IMG/VR virus record: IMGVR_UViG_3300032050_005838
Location: 1-55,430 of that record
Length of the DNA: 55,430 bases
Reading direction: 5' to 3' (one strand)
Origin: a virus
Part shown: positions 7,593-15,251 of the stretch, piece after piece
How the letters are laid out: every line of letters starts with the position of its first letter
How positions within the stretch are numbered: position 1 is the first letter of the stretch
Program-made: the position numbers and the translations under genes
Notes under the pieces: generated by a model
Seen by the model: only the letters and a program-made list of their open reading frames with translations
The model's database searches: none
Told to the model about the DNA's origin: nothing

Positions 7593-7640
7593 ATTATTTA
7601 AGGAGAATAATATTACAGTTTTATTACAAAATTATGACCA
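7593..7640 (-). promoter_or_regulatory. Pho box with three 7-bp repeats and -10 box for pstS
   Basis: Minus strand: TGGTCAT (7640-7634), 4 bp, TTGTAAT (7629-7623), AAAA, CTGTAAT (7618-7612), then 10 bp and TTAAATAAT (7601-7593). The 11-bp repeat period and 10-bp gap to the -10 box match known PhoB-activated promoters such as phoA. It overlaps the stop codon of the GT2 gene. Confidence 0.8.
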
Positions 7641-8354
7641 ATATTTGGATGAATCTAAACTGTCCCAGTATTTCTTGTTATTTCGGTTAATAAAGTTCTT
7701 GATTAGATACTTGCCCATTCCAAGATATCCCATCTTCTTGAATCTACGACTATCCTGTCCAAAGTGATGTCGAACAATTTTAAACTTTCGAGGACTATAC
7801 TTCCTTGACAAAAAGTAATCCTCAGAGGTTGCAAACTGTTCAGGAAACCCGCCAAACTCGTCAAACTTATCTTTGCGTGTTAGCATGAATGCACCAACTG
7901 CAAAAGGTGAGAAAAATTTCAGTGTGTGATTTATGGTATTAAAAAGAGTGAATCCAACTATGGCCCGCATGTCACGATCATAACATTTGATGTTTAGCCC
8001 AACCAGGTCTAGATTCTTTGATTGAATTTTGTCAACTGCATCTTGAATCACAGTATTTTTAAAGAAGCGAACGTCAGCGTCAATAAACAAGATATAAGGA
8101 GTAGTGACTAATCTTGCTCCGTTGTTCTTGGCAACACTAACAGGGCCACCATCAATGATTTCAACGTTCAATCCTGAGCTGTTATCTTGTATAACTTGTC
8201 TAGTATTGTCAGATGAACAATCAGCAATAATAATTCTAGTGTCACCAATGTTTTGTGCTCGCAATGAGTTTAACAAATGATGAATATAATTTTCTTCATT
8301 CTTGCAAGGTACTACTATAGTGATTTTGTCACTTAATTTTGTTGTCGTTTGCAT
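7632..8354 (-). CDS. GT2-family glycosyltransferase, probable glycolipid synthesis
   Basis: 240 aa with a GT-A fold signature: nucleotide-binding start ITIVVPCKNEENYI (11-24), IIIADCSSDNT (41-51), metal-binding DAD at 92-94, and the acidic SED at 177-179 after a Gly-rich acceptor loop (FGGFPEQFATSED). A hydrophobic patch at about 130-160 and a basic C-terminus would suit membrane association. It follows the PlcP-like gene in the same Pho-controlled unit; in bacteria that remodel lipids under phosphate stress, plcP sits beside a glycosyltransferase (agt) that makes glycosyl-diacylglycerol. The substrate here is inferred from this context; O-antigen modification is the alternative. RBS AAGGAC. 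Confidence 0.8.
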   Translation of the reverse strand: MQTTTKLSDKITIVVPCKNEENYIHHLLNSLRAQNIGDTRIIIADCSSDNTRQVIQDNSSGLNVEIIDGGPVSVAKNNGARLVTTPYILFIDADVRFFKNTVIQDAVDKIQSKNLDLVGLNIKCYDRDMRAIVGFTLFNTINHTLKFFSPFAVGAFMLTRKDKFDEFGGFPEQFATSEDYFLSRKYSPRKFKIVRHHFGQDSRRFKKMGYLGMGKYLIKNFINRNNKKYWDSLDSSKYWS

Positions 8355-8509
8355 TGTCCTTCAACCTTAAAATTGTTAAATTTTAACTGCCACTTCATTG
8401 ACGCCAGTGTCATTTCGCAACTGATCTGGTCCTTGAATGCCAGTTCTATTCTTCCTGGCACGTCCTGAGGATTGTTCACGTGAACCGCTATTAATATCAG
8501 TAACCACAT
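8333..8509 (-). CDS. small exported protein overprinted on the plcP 3' end
   Basis: A 58-aa frame starts at ATG 8509-8507 behind a strong RBS (GGGAGAAAG, 4-nt gap). It begins with a short hydrophobic segment (MWLLILIAVHVNN) followed by PQDVPGRIELAF, and two Cys (SCEMTL and EGQCKR) that could pair. Phages of this group carry similar short exported proteins with an FxxxxxC...C plan. It overlaps the last 134 nt of the plcP-like gene in another frame and the first 22 nt of the glycosyltransferase. A longer in-frame start at 8551 exists but has a poor context. Confidence 0.6.
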   Translation of the reverse strand: MWLLILIAVHVNNPQDVPGRIELAFKDQISCEMTLASMKWQLKFNNFKVEGQCKRQQN

Positions 8510-9257
8510 TGTCTTTCTCCCGAGTCCAAGTAATGATTTCCCAATGGCCATCCCAGTGTTCTACAAGTGCTGTACATGATTCAACCCAGTCGCCATCATT
8601 CATGTATGTTACACCGTTGATTTCTTTTATTTCTGCATGGTGTATGTGTCCACAGATCACGCCATCAAATCCACGCTTCTTGCAATAGTCTGCTAGATTT
8701 TCTTCAAACTTGAATATAAAGTCTACTGCTTTTTTAACTTTGTGCTTAAGAAACTTGCTAAGGCTAAAGTACCCAAAACCCAAGCGACGACGAATCCAAT
8801 TAAATTTATTGTTGAGGCCAAGAACAAAGTCATAGGCTTTATCTCCTAAGAATGCTATCCAAGGTGCCAGTCTAGTAATACCATCAAACAAGTCACCGTG
8901 GACAACTAAGTAGTGCTTACCATCAGCACCTATATGTTCTATTTGATTGTGTATTTCTATTAGACCAAAACTGAAACCATAGGGTATCATGGGTCTTAGG
9001 AATTCATCGTGATTGCCTGCAATGAATACAACTCTAGTGCCACGCTTGGCATGACCTAGCACACGACGAACAACATTGGTGTGGCTCTGTTTCCAACGCC
9101 ATTTGTTTTGTTGTATACGCCAGGCGTCGATGATATCCCCTACCAGGTAGAGTGTATCACATGAGTTGTGTTTGAGAAAGTTATTGAGGCGATCGGCTTG
9201 ACAATCTTTGGTTCCAAGATGGACATCACTGACAAAGATTGAGCGATATGTCTTCAT
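8376..9257 (-). CDS. plcP: PlcP-like metallophosphoesterase (phospholipase C)
   Basis: 293 aa. Calcineurin-like motifs in order: D11-V-H13, GD at 40-41, GNHD at 81-84, H120-GD, and GHIH at 203-206. Overall it resembles the LpxH-like family that includes PlcP, with SDVHLGT, LYLVGDIID, the long helical insert around YFSLSKFLKHKVKKA, and YMNDGDWVES. PlcP cleaves phospholipid head groups to give diacylglycerol during phosphate starvation; a glycosyltransferase then makes a glycolipid. The Pho box directly upstream and the GT2 downstream support this over lipid A synthesis. The last 44 residues (250-293) are polar, unlike the family, and overprinted by another gene. The ATG follows the -10 box by 2 nt, so the mRNA may be leaderless. 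Confidence 0.85.
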   Translation of the reverse strand: MKTYRSIFVSDVHLGTKDCQADRLNNFLKHNSCDTLYLVGDIIDAWRIQQNKWRWKQSHTNVVRRVLGHAKRGTRVVFIAGNHDEFLRPMIPYGFSFGLIEIHNQIEHIGADGKHYLVVHGDLFDGITRLAPWIAFLGDKAYDFVLGLNNKFNWIRRRLGFGYFSLSKFLKHKVKKAVDFIFKFEENLADYCKKRGFDGVICGHIHHAEIKEINGVTYMNDGDWVESCTALVEHWDGHWEIITWTREKDNVVTDINSGSREQSSGRARKNRTGIQGPDQLRNDTGVNEVAVKI

Positions 9258-9259
9258 CT

Positions 9260-9296
9260 ATTATTTAAGATGATGACTATTACAATTTTATTACAG
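9260..9296 (-). promoter_or_regulatory. Pho box and -10 box for the plcP-like gene
   Basis: Minus strand: CTGTAAT (9296-9290), AAAA, TTGTAAT (9285-9279), 10 bp, TTAAATAAT (9268-9260). The last element and the spacing are identical to those at the pstS promoter. The start codon of plcP follows 2 nt later. Confidence 0.8.
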
Positions 9297-9304
9297 AAAC
9301 TAGA

Positions 9305-9964
9305 CTACTCAGGTACTCTGGTCCAGGCTATGAGTGCTCGTTTGCCCGGGATACCATTTGCTAGAAAGTTGTCACTGGTGTGAAACTTGAATCTAGCGGC
9401 AGCAAACATACTGCCTTTCTTCCACTTGAAGATATCTTCTATGGTAAACCAGTCAAACAAATCACCGGGAATGTGACTGAAATACTGTTGTCTTGTGGCA
9501 GCATCTATTGTGGGATTTTCATACGGCGGCACATCTTTTGTGTACTCATGTGGTTCTTTGATGATGCTGCCTTCCTTGAACACTATGGTATGGCTGTCAT
9601 AGGTGTCCAAGGGAATGATCAAGGTCCAAGCGGGCACAGTGGGTTCGGGACTTTTTTTCCAGCCACTGGCCACATCGCTGTGAACTCGATAAGGATCAAC
9701 ACAGTCAAAAATGTGTATTTGTTCAAAGAACAGGTCCTGACCAAATGCCTCTTGAAACTTGGGTGCCAGTATTTCAACTACCTTGGCAAAGTGTGAGTCA
9801 TAGTAATCAAACACATAATAGTCACCGGACTTGACAATTTCTCCTGACGGCGTGGGGTTGAAATTTTCATGCGGCTTCACTGCCATGACCATGGATTCAA
9901 TAGTGTCTATTTCAGCATCAGACAAAAAGTTGTCAATAATTTTTGAGTCAAAGTTCATGTGCAT
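9305..9964 (-). CDS. 2OG-Fe(II) oxygenase family protein
   Basis: 219 aa. The iron-binding triad of the 2-oxoglutarate dioxygenase superfamily is readable as H95-S-D97 (DPYRVHSDVASGW) and a distal His at 195 (RFKFHTSDNF), with Arg209 as the likely 2-oxoglutarate ligand. These enzymes hydroxylate proteins, nucleic acids or small molecules; T4-like phages carry several and most substrates are unknown. A second Met at residue 3 could be the true start. It is the last gene of the unit running from the UDP-sugar dehydrogenase and sits just upstream of the plcP Pho box. Confidence 0.75.
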   Translation of the reverse strand: MHMNFDSKIIDNFLSDAEIDTIESMVMAVKPHENFNPTPSGEIVKSGDYYVFDYYDSHFAKVVEILAPKFQEAFGQDLFFEQIHIFDCVDPYRVHSDVASGWKKSPEPTVPAWTLIIPLDTYDSHTIVFKEGSIIKEPHEYTKDVPPYENPTIDAATRQQYFSHIPGDLFDWFTIEDIFKWKKGSMFAAARFKFHTSDNFLANGIPGKRALIAWTRVPE

Positions 9965-9966
9965 AT

Positions 9967-10254
9967 TTACATCAACATACGAATCAGACCCACACTGTCA
10001 ATAGTGGTCAACAGTATATAGTTAGCCAGCATGCCAAAAGATTTCCTAGTCCAACTAGCCCAAGCATACAAACCACAGCCAAGGATCCACACAGGGTAAA
10101 GAGCAAGAAGCGGAGGCGTGGGTACGGTAAGTGCCATGACAATTGAACAACCAATACTAATACCCCAAGCAAGCAACTCAATAACAAAGCGAGTTCGGTT
10201 GGACTTAAAATCATCTCGTATCCAGTCAAATGTGTTAAGCAATATATCGTTCAT
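9967..10254 (-). CDS. small inner-membrane protein, unknown function
   Basis: 95 aa with a charged N-terminus (MNDILLNTFDWIRDDFKSNR) and probably three short membrane segments at about 24-43, 47-66 and 73-93, an arrangement seen in small conserved T4-like phage membrane proteins. Its first 20 nt overlap the end of uvsE, indicating coupled expression from the uvsE promoter. A second frame in the same region (10008-10229) is a shadow. No functional motif is visible. Confidence 0.7.
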   Translation of the reverse strand: MNDILLNTFDWIRDDFKSNRTRFVIELLAWGISIGCSIVMALTVPTPPLLALYPVWILGCGLYAWASWTRKSFGMLANYILLTTIDSVGLIRMLM

Positions 10255-11254
10255 AAACTTGTTCGCTGGCTAAATTCTTGCCTTTGGCTTCGCATTGAAT
10301 ATCAAAGTTGTTAGCAAAGGTCAGAGCCCAATCAGTCACAGCGTCATTCCAATAGAAGTCGCTGTGGGCTCGTAGTTTCTGTTTCTTATAACCTCTAGCA
10401 AGAAGTTCAGCAAGATCGGGTCTAGTTCCTCGGTCATGGTCAACCAAAACGTCCTCGCGACTAACACTATAATGAAGTGCAGGACGAGTGCCGCGCCAAG
10501 AGTCAATAACCCGCTTGACGCGATCGTCCTGCGCGGTGATGTACTCTCCCGAGTTAATCCAGTGGTGGTGTAGGTCCAATACAAGAGCCACATGCTGAGC
10601 CACAGCCAAAGTAGTGTCAAGTCCATTTGTCATCTCATCATTCTCGATGGTAATTAAGTTTCTTGCTTCGGGGCTGAGTCTACCCAAAGTACGCAAGAAT
10701 TTAGCGGGACCACCTTTACCGCTCAAGTGTACGTTGATCTTAAAGCCGTTATCGTGCCAGGTATTACCATAACCCATCCAACGTGCCATATCAGCGTGGT
10801 ATTCAAATTCTAGTATGCTACGTTCTACAATCTCATCTGCTTCGCTTGCTAGTACACAAAACTGGCCAGGATGAAAGCTCAAACGCACACCGTATTTACG
10901 TGCGGCTTCGCCAATTGGGGCAAAAATCTTTGCACAGTGATCCTGAATTTCTTGGCGTTGCCACCATGCAATCCAGTTGGGCTCAGTGTAGCCCTGTAGC
11001 ATTTCGCTACCAAGACGTACCATTCTACGTTCAACGGGCAATGTGGCCACACGTTCAATCATCCGCACAGCCGCTGACGCATTGTGATTCATGATGTCCC
11101 ATTGTCTCTGGTCTGCTTCGTTGGCATGTTCGCGAAGCCACCTCATGGTAGTTGATCTGCCGTTTAGGTCACGGTCCACTGCGTTGACTTTCATGCCACC
11201 ACATTCAGTAGGGTCATTAAGCCATTTGCAACAAAAGCCAATTCGTGTGTTCAT
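10235..11254 (-). CDS. uvsE: UvsE UV-damage endonuclease
   Basis: 339 aa, the usual size for UVDE. TIM-barrel metal-site motifs are clear: RLSFHPGQFCVLAS, ITIENDEM, LDLHHHWIN and LRAHSDFYWND, with the N-terminal RIGFCCKWL and LGSEM strands of the family. UvsE nicks DNA 5' to UV photoproducts and abasic sites and starts an excision repair path that does not need UvrABC; no photolyase or DenV is present in the window. The ATG lies 6 nt from the -10 box of its promoter and has no Shine-Dalgarno, so the transcript is probably leaderless. The promoter overlaps the end of the amidinotransferase gene. Confidence 0.92.
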   Translation of the reverse strand: MNTRIGFCCKWLNDPTECGGMKVNAVDRDLNGRSTTMRWLREHANEADQRQWDIMNHNASAAVRMIERVATLPVERRMVRLGSEMLQGYTEPNWIAWWQRQEIQDHCAKIFAPIGEAARKYGVRLSFHPGQFCVLASEADEIVERSILEFEYHADMARWMGYGNTWHDNGFKINVHLSGKGGPAKFLRTLGRLSPEARNLITIENDEMTNGLDTTLAVAQHVALVLDLHHHWINSGEYITAQDDRVKRVIDSWRGTRPALHYSVSREDVLVDHDRGTRPDLAELLARGYKKQKLRAHSDFYWNDAVTDWALTFANNFDIQCEAKGKNLASEQVYERYIA

Positions 11255-11260
11255 ATGAGT

Positions 11261-11289
11261 ATTATATACTCAATTGTACAAAAAGTCAA
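11261..11289 (-). promoter_or_regulatory. sigma70 promoter of uvsE, TTGACT-N17-TATAAT
   Basis: -35 TTGACT (11289-11284), -10 TATAAT (11266-11261), spacer 17 bp. The distance from the -10 box to the uvsE ATG is 6 nt, which would put transcription start at or next to the A of the start codon. Confidence 0.75.
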
Positions 11290-12209
11290 CTTCTTGCTTG
11301 CCGAACTAGATCTAATGTGACGCAATGGAATCCACCACCCAATGTTCGACTGTGACGTAGTTCCAACGGAATTACCGTAAATCGATAACTTTCCAGTGTT
11401 TTGATCAATTCGGTTTGGTGCCGGTCCACAATCACAGTTTCTGGATCCACTGTAAGCATGTTCATTGCTATCCATTTTGAAGCATACGGATAGCCGTAAA
11501 AACTCTGTGGTACTACATTGTTAATCCAAATCTTTTGCCAACCTTCAAACACCCGTGGCACATTATCAAAATTCACACGACTGGCATTGAGCATGACCAG
11601 GCCTTCACGCAGGGCCACAATAGTTGAATCAATGTGAACTCCGGCATAAAAATTGCACATCTCTATTGTGACATTGGGAAATTGATCGCATAACCAATTG
11701 TAAGCTGATTTGCTGCCTGATGCACTTTCCAAGAACAGCATCTTGTTTGGGCCCAAACGCAACACATTGGCAGCATCTAATACCATGTCACCGCCACGTG
11801 GCATGTGTCGGATTTCGCCAGCATAGGTCAATATGTCGTGATAGCACTGATATTCCATGTCTCTACAGGGATACATCATAGCAGGGTCAATCACTACATC
11901 ACCGTGTACAATAAACCGATCTCTAGGACAATAGTTGTACAAGCCATCGTGGGCCTGAAAATTCATGTTCTCTGGGCGTAGTACTTCTACACCCAAGTTA
12001 CCCAGTGTGTTGGCCAAGGTATCTAGATCTTCATTGGCTTCGTCTATGATCCAGTCTGGCACAGGTCCTGACGGCACAGGTGATTCTGTCCATGTGGTCT
12101 TTTGGCTCTCCAAGCTAAACACAGGATCGTGAACGGGCCAATTGGCGTGATCTGCACGACCAACCACAATCTTTTTCAGTGGATCCCACTCATTAAATGT
12201 GCTTATCAT
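11286..12209 (-). CDS. amidinotransferase-family protein
   Basis: 307 aa from ATG 12209-12207, chosen because it overlaps the previous stop as ATGA; an upstream in-frame extension looks non-coding. The start STFNEWDPLKKIVVGRAD is the family signature of glycine and inosamine-phosphate amidinotransferases. The catalytic pieces are present: RDRFIVHGD, PRGGDMVLDAANVL, FYAGVHIDSTI with the active His, and the nucleophile Cys296 in LGGGFHCVTLD near the C-terminus. Host enzymes transfer an amidino group from arginine to an amine (for example glycine). Length is a little short of the usual 350-380. The acceptor is unknown. Confidence 0.85.
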   Translation of the reverse strand: MISTFNEWDPLKKIVVGRADHANWPVHDPVFSLESQKTTWTESPVPSGPVPDWIIDEANEDLDTLANTLGNLGVEVLRPENMNFQAHDGLYNYCPRDRFIVHGDVVIDPAMMYPCRDMEYQCYHDILTYAGEIRHMPRGGDMVLDAANVLRLGPNKMLFLESASGSKSAYNWLCDQFPNVTIEMCNFYAGVHIDSTIVALREGLVMLNASRVNFDNVPRVFEGWQKIWINNVVPQSFYGYPYASKWIAMNMLTVDPETVIVDRHQTELIKTLESYRFTVIPLELRHSRTLGGGFHCVTLDLVRQARS

Positions 12210-12724
12210 ACGTGTCCTGTAATTTGCAATGTATATCGATCTTCCAGCCCAATATTGGCAGCCATGTGTGGTGCATCGTACACCCATTCTACAGTTGTAC
12301 CTGCTGTCCATTTTACATAAGGCTGACCAATAACTTCTAGGTAGTGCCCTGATTGCCAGTCCTCTAACAACACTAATGCACGTCGGATTGACTGTTCTTG
12401 TCCTTGCAGATTAAACAATTCAATGTAACGTTTGTACAGGTCTTGATGTACCGGCATTACAGTACCTGTGGGCATGCGATAAAACGCAAGACCAATATCT
12501 TTCCATCCCATCTCAGTATAGATCTTAATAAACTTATCAGCCCATGCTGGTAAACGATGGCGCATGTCGCAAAGATCCCCGCATATTTTAGTGTGATATC
12601 CTTGTGCTAACCACTGAGACACGCTGACAGGATCGTTAAAAGGCTCCTGAATGTAATCAAGAGCCTTAAACTCATCGTCCCAGAATACAGGAAGATGATA
12701 CTTATTGACCACGTGTGTTGCCAT
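12206..12724 (-). CDS. 2OG-Fe(II)/cupin-type oxygenase
   Basis: 172 aa from the second Met (MATHVVNKYHLP); an upstream ATG at 12742 adds six residues and overlaps the dehydrogenase gene more. The core GLAFYRMPTGTVMPVHQD gives H93-Q-D95 as facial-triad residues; the distal His153 is in APHMAAN and Arg163 in EDRYTLQITG. The plan matches the aspartyl/asparaginyl beta-hydroxylase-like dioxygenases found in phage genomes. It is coupled to the amidinotransferase by ATGA and to the UDP-sugar dehydrogenase by a 23-nt overlap, which suggests a shared pathway. Substrate unknown. Confidence 0.7.
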   Translation of the reverse strand: MATHVVNKYHLPVFWDDEFKALDYIQEPFNDPVSVSQWLAQGYHTKICGDLCDMRHRLPAWADKFIKIYTEMGWKDIGLAFYRMPTGTVMPVHQDLYKRYIELFNLQGQEQSIRRALVLLEDWQSGHYLEVIGQPYVKWTAGTTVEWVYDAPHMAANIGLEDRYTLQITGHV

Positions 12725-13940
12725 AGTGAACAACCTTAACATCTGGGGTAGATGTCAGTTTGCGCCATGGGTCAACAATGATACTGCCCTTGGGGATGTC
12801 ACAGTAGGCTTGTGTGTCTTGTTGCTCGCCTGTGTATTCGTAAGTGATCTTGCGATTGTGTGCCCACAAAAACACAGCAGGGCCGGCAACTTCCTTAATA
12901 ACTTCGTCTTGGTTGTCTGCCAAGGGATCAACATAGCGCACATTAAATCCAGCTTGTTTGACATAGTGTCCAACCAAGGTAGAATAGCTACCAATACAGT
13001 ATTCAACGTCTGGTTTGTAGGCTTTGCCATGAATCACAACACTCATGCCATTTTGTTTGGCTTGTTCTACCAGGAACAATGCCAGATTCTTGGCTTGGAT
13101 TTCACGAGCATGCATGATTGTGTCAAACAAGTCATATCCTACTTCGTAGTGTTCTGCTAACCAACGAAGTGCAATATTATCACGTGGATGACAAGCACCT
13201 GCATCTCCCATGCCTGCTGTCATGTACTTGGGACCTTGTAGTCGCATGGTGCTTCGTGCCAAGGCGTTTGTAACAACGTCAACGTTGATGTTGCCAATCT
13301 TCATAGCAAAGTCTTGAATCATGTTAACAATACCAACCTTGGCCGAGATGTAGGTGTTGTAGAAGATCTTGATAGCTTCACATTCGTCCCAGGTGCCAAT
13401 TTCGTAACGTGGGTCGTTGTTCATGATTGTTTTGTACAACGCAATCAACTCACCTGCAATACCTGTAAGCTCGCCATCTTCTGTGCCAATGATAACCATC
13501 TCAGGATTGGCCATGTCCCACTTCACTGATCCCATGGCAATGAGGTAAGGATTGTACAAGAATTGATGTTTGGGGTCTAGCAATGTAATAAACTTGCTAC
13601 GTGTGGTACCAGGTAGCACCGTAGAAATCAACACAACTTTCTTGCTGGTCTTGGCATGTTGGTTGACTTTGTTGATGGCATCAATCACCGCATCGTGGCC
13701 AAAGTCCTTGGGGGTCATGTGACTTGATGGGACTGATCCATCATATCCTTCTGCGTGTGGGGTTGGCACAGCAATAAAGATCCATTCGCTTTCATTGACC
13801 AACTCGTCAATGTCGCAAACTTTTACAGTGTCGCTAGTACGTGGGTAAATATCATAACCCCGCACTGTGTGCTTTTCTGCCATAACTTCGGCGCAATCAA
13901 GGCCAAGTTTACCGATACCGATAAATCCAATTTTTTTCAT
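12702..13940 (-). CDS. ugd: UDP-glucose/GDP-mannose dehydrogenase family protein
   Basis: 412 aa, the normal size. Rossmann motif GIGKLG at 8-13, FIAVPTP at 55-61, STVLPGTT at 106-113, the catalytic Cys250 in GDAGACHPRDN, and the C-terminal UDP-binding motif HGKAYKPDV. Family enzymes oxidise a nucleotide sugar (commonly UDP-glucose to UDP-glucuronate) with two NAD+. First gene of the dehydrogenase/oxygenase/amidinotransferase unit. Its ATG is 3 bp from the divergent ATG at 13944 and its RBS (AAAGGAAC) lies inside that gene. The product could feed glycan or glucuronosyl-lipid synthesis; that is inference. Confidence 0.88.
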   Translation of the reverse strand: MKKIGFIGIGKLGLDCAEVMAEKHTVRGYDIYPRTSDTVKVCDIDELVNESEWIFIAVPTPHAEGYDGSVPSSHMTPKDFGHDAVIDAINKVNQHAKTSKKVVLISTVLPGTTRSKFITLLDPKHQFLYNPYLIAMGSVKWDMANPEMVIIGTEDGELTGIAGELIALYKTIMNNDPRYEIGTWDECEAIKIFYNTYISAKVGIVNMIQDFAMKIGNINVDVVTNALARSTMRLQGPKYMTAGMGDAGACHPRDNIALRWLAEHYEVGYDLFDTIMHAREIQAKNLALFLVEQAKQNGMSVVIHGKAYKPDVEYCIGSYSTLVGHYVKQAGFNVRYVDPLADNQDEVIKEVAGPAVFLWAHNRKITYEYTGEQQDTQAYCDIPKGSIIVDPWRKLTSTPDVKVVHYGNTRGQ

Positions 13941-13943
13941 ATT

Positions 13944-15251
13944 ATGAGTGTTCCTTTAGATAGATTATACAATCACTTAGACAGTTTATGCAACCATGAT
14001 GCTTTAATTTATCGCTTTTATCCGCATGGCTCAAAAAAACTTGAAGATATACATCCCTTGTATGATTTCTCTCAACGTGGATGGCAGTATCAAATTGGAA
14101 CTCCAGGCATGCTGTGTCATGATCAGGAACCGCTGATGTTTGATCAGTATTCTAATCATGACATGTTGAATTATTTTGTGCATTATAACCCAGCAGTACT
14201 TGATGATACCAAAGCTGTTAATCGACTAAAAGAGTTAATCAATACGCAACATTTGCGATCAATGACCTGGTCACGGCATGGCATATACGACACCACGCTG
14301 TTGTTACACAGTGAAAAACACAGTGAAAATCTTGCCCGGTATGAACAAGTGGGATTTATAGGAGTATACTGGTGGGCACATGCCGCTATTGCCAATGATT
14401 GGTACCGATATGCCAAACATGATCCTGAGCTTGCAGTTAATTTTAACAATATCAGCCAGGATTTTTTGGTATACAATCGTGCCTGGACCGGCACACGAGA
14501 ATATCGACTGAAATTTACCGAACTAGTAATCAATTTAGATCTTCAATCCCGTTGTCTCATGAAGTTTTCTACCACCTGCGACGGGCAGCACTATTCTAAA
14601 TTTAATTTTAAAAATCCAACATTGGCAATATCACAACATGATTTAGAAGCACACTTTGATCCGTGCACCATCAATGCTACTGCTAGTGCAGATTACCATG
14701 CGCCGGATTACGCACACACTGGAATAGAGATTGTGTTAGAAACATTGTTTGATGATACACGATGGCACCTAACTGAAAAGTCACTTAGACCAATTGCCTG
14801 TGGTAGGCCTTTTATGCTAGCAGGCACCCCAGGTAGTTTAGAATATCTCAGGAGTTACGGGTTTGAAACGTTTGGCAACTTGATTGACGAGTCCTACGAT
14901 CAAATTGCAAACTCAGTTGAGAGACTGCAATGCATCACTGCGGAAATGTCACGTATTAGTAAGTTGCCACAAAAACAAAAACTTCAGCTATGGCAATCCT
15001 TGTATGAAATTGCAGACCGTAACAAACAGTTATTTTTTAGTGACGCATGGCAACAACAAATTTTTGATGAGTTTGTCAGCAACTTTAATCAAAGTATTTC
15101 TATCATGGAACATTGCAAAACAGGGCAGCATTGGTTGAAATTTCGAGATGCGTGGATTGCATGCCCTGATCAATTCAAACTTGCTGACCCAGTAATATTA
15201 GAAAGTATGTTACATCAAGAAGAAGTTGAACAACTGTTAAATCGTACTTAA
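13944..15251 (+). CDS. putative glycosyltransferase-like phage protein
   Basis: 435 aa from ATG 13944; upstream codons in the same frame lie inside the divergent dehydrogenase gene and are not used. The N-terminal half is unrecognised. The C-terminal third carries HLTEKSLRPIACGRPFMLAG, then TPGSLEYLRSYGFETFG and DESYD, a pattern shared with uncharacterised phage proteins that resemble exostosin-like glycosyltransferases (a TEK-x-x-x-P-x-x-x-G-x-P-F acceptor segment). No RBS is evident. It is one of two plus-strand genes interrupting a long minus-strand array. Glycosyl transfer is a low-to-moderate inference. Confidence 0.7.
   Translation: MSVPLDRLYNHLDSLCNHDALIYRFYPHGSKKLEDIHPLYDFSQRGWQYQIGTPGMLCHDQEPLMFDQYSNHDMLNYFVHYNPAVLDDTKAVNRLKELINTQHLRSMTWSRHGIYDTTLLLHSEKHSENLARYEQVGFIGVYWWAHAAIANDWYRYAKHDPELAVNFNNISQDFLVYNRAWTGTREYRLKFTELVINLDLQSRCLMKFSTTCDGQHYSKFNFKNPTLAISQHDLEAHFDPCTINATASADYHAPDYAHTGIEIVLETLFDDTRWHLTEKSLRPIACGRPFMLAGTPGSLEYLRSYGFETFGNLIDESYDQIANSVERLQCITAEMSRISKLPQKQKLQLWQSLYEIADRNKQLFFSDAWQQQIFDEFVSNFNQSISIMEHCKTGQHWLKFRDAWIACPDQFKLADPVILESMLHQEEVEQLLNRT

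Noticed and set aside
8376-9257. Lipid A enzyme LpxH as the main call
   Set aside because: Length, the YFSLSKFLKHK insert, the Pho box and the neighbouring glycosyltransferase fit PlcP better; LpxH remains the alternative to test.
12210-12311. N-terminal extension of the amidinotransferase with three Cys
   Set aside because: It overlaps the upstream oxygenase gene; the family start STFNEWDPL begins at ATG 12209 with an ATGA junction.
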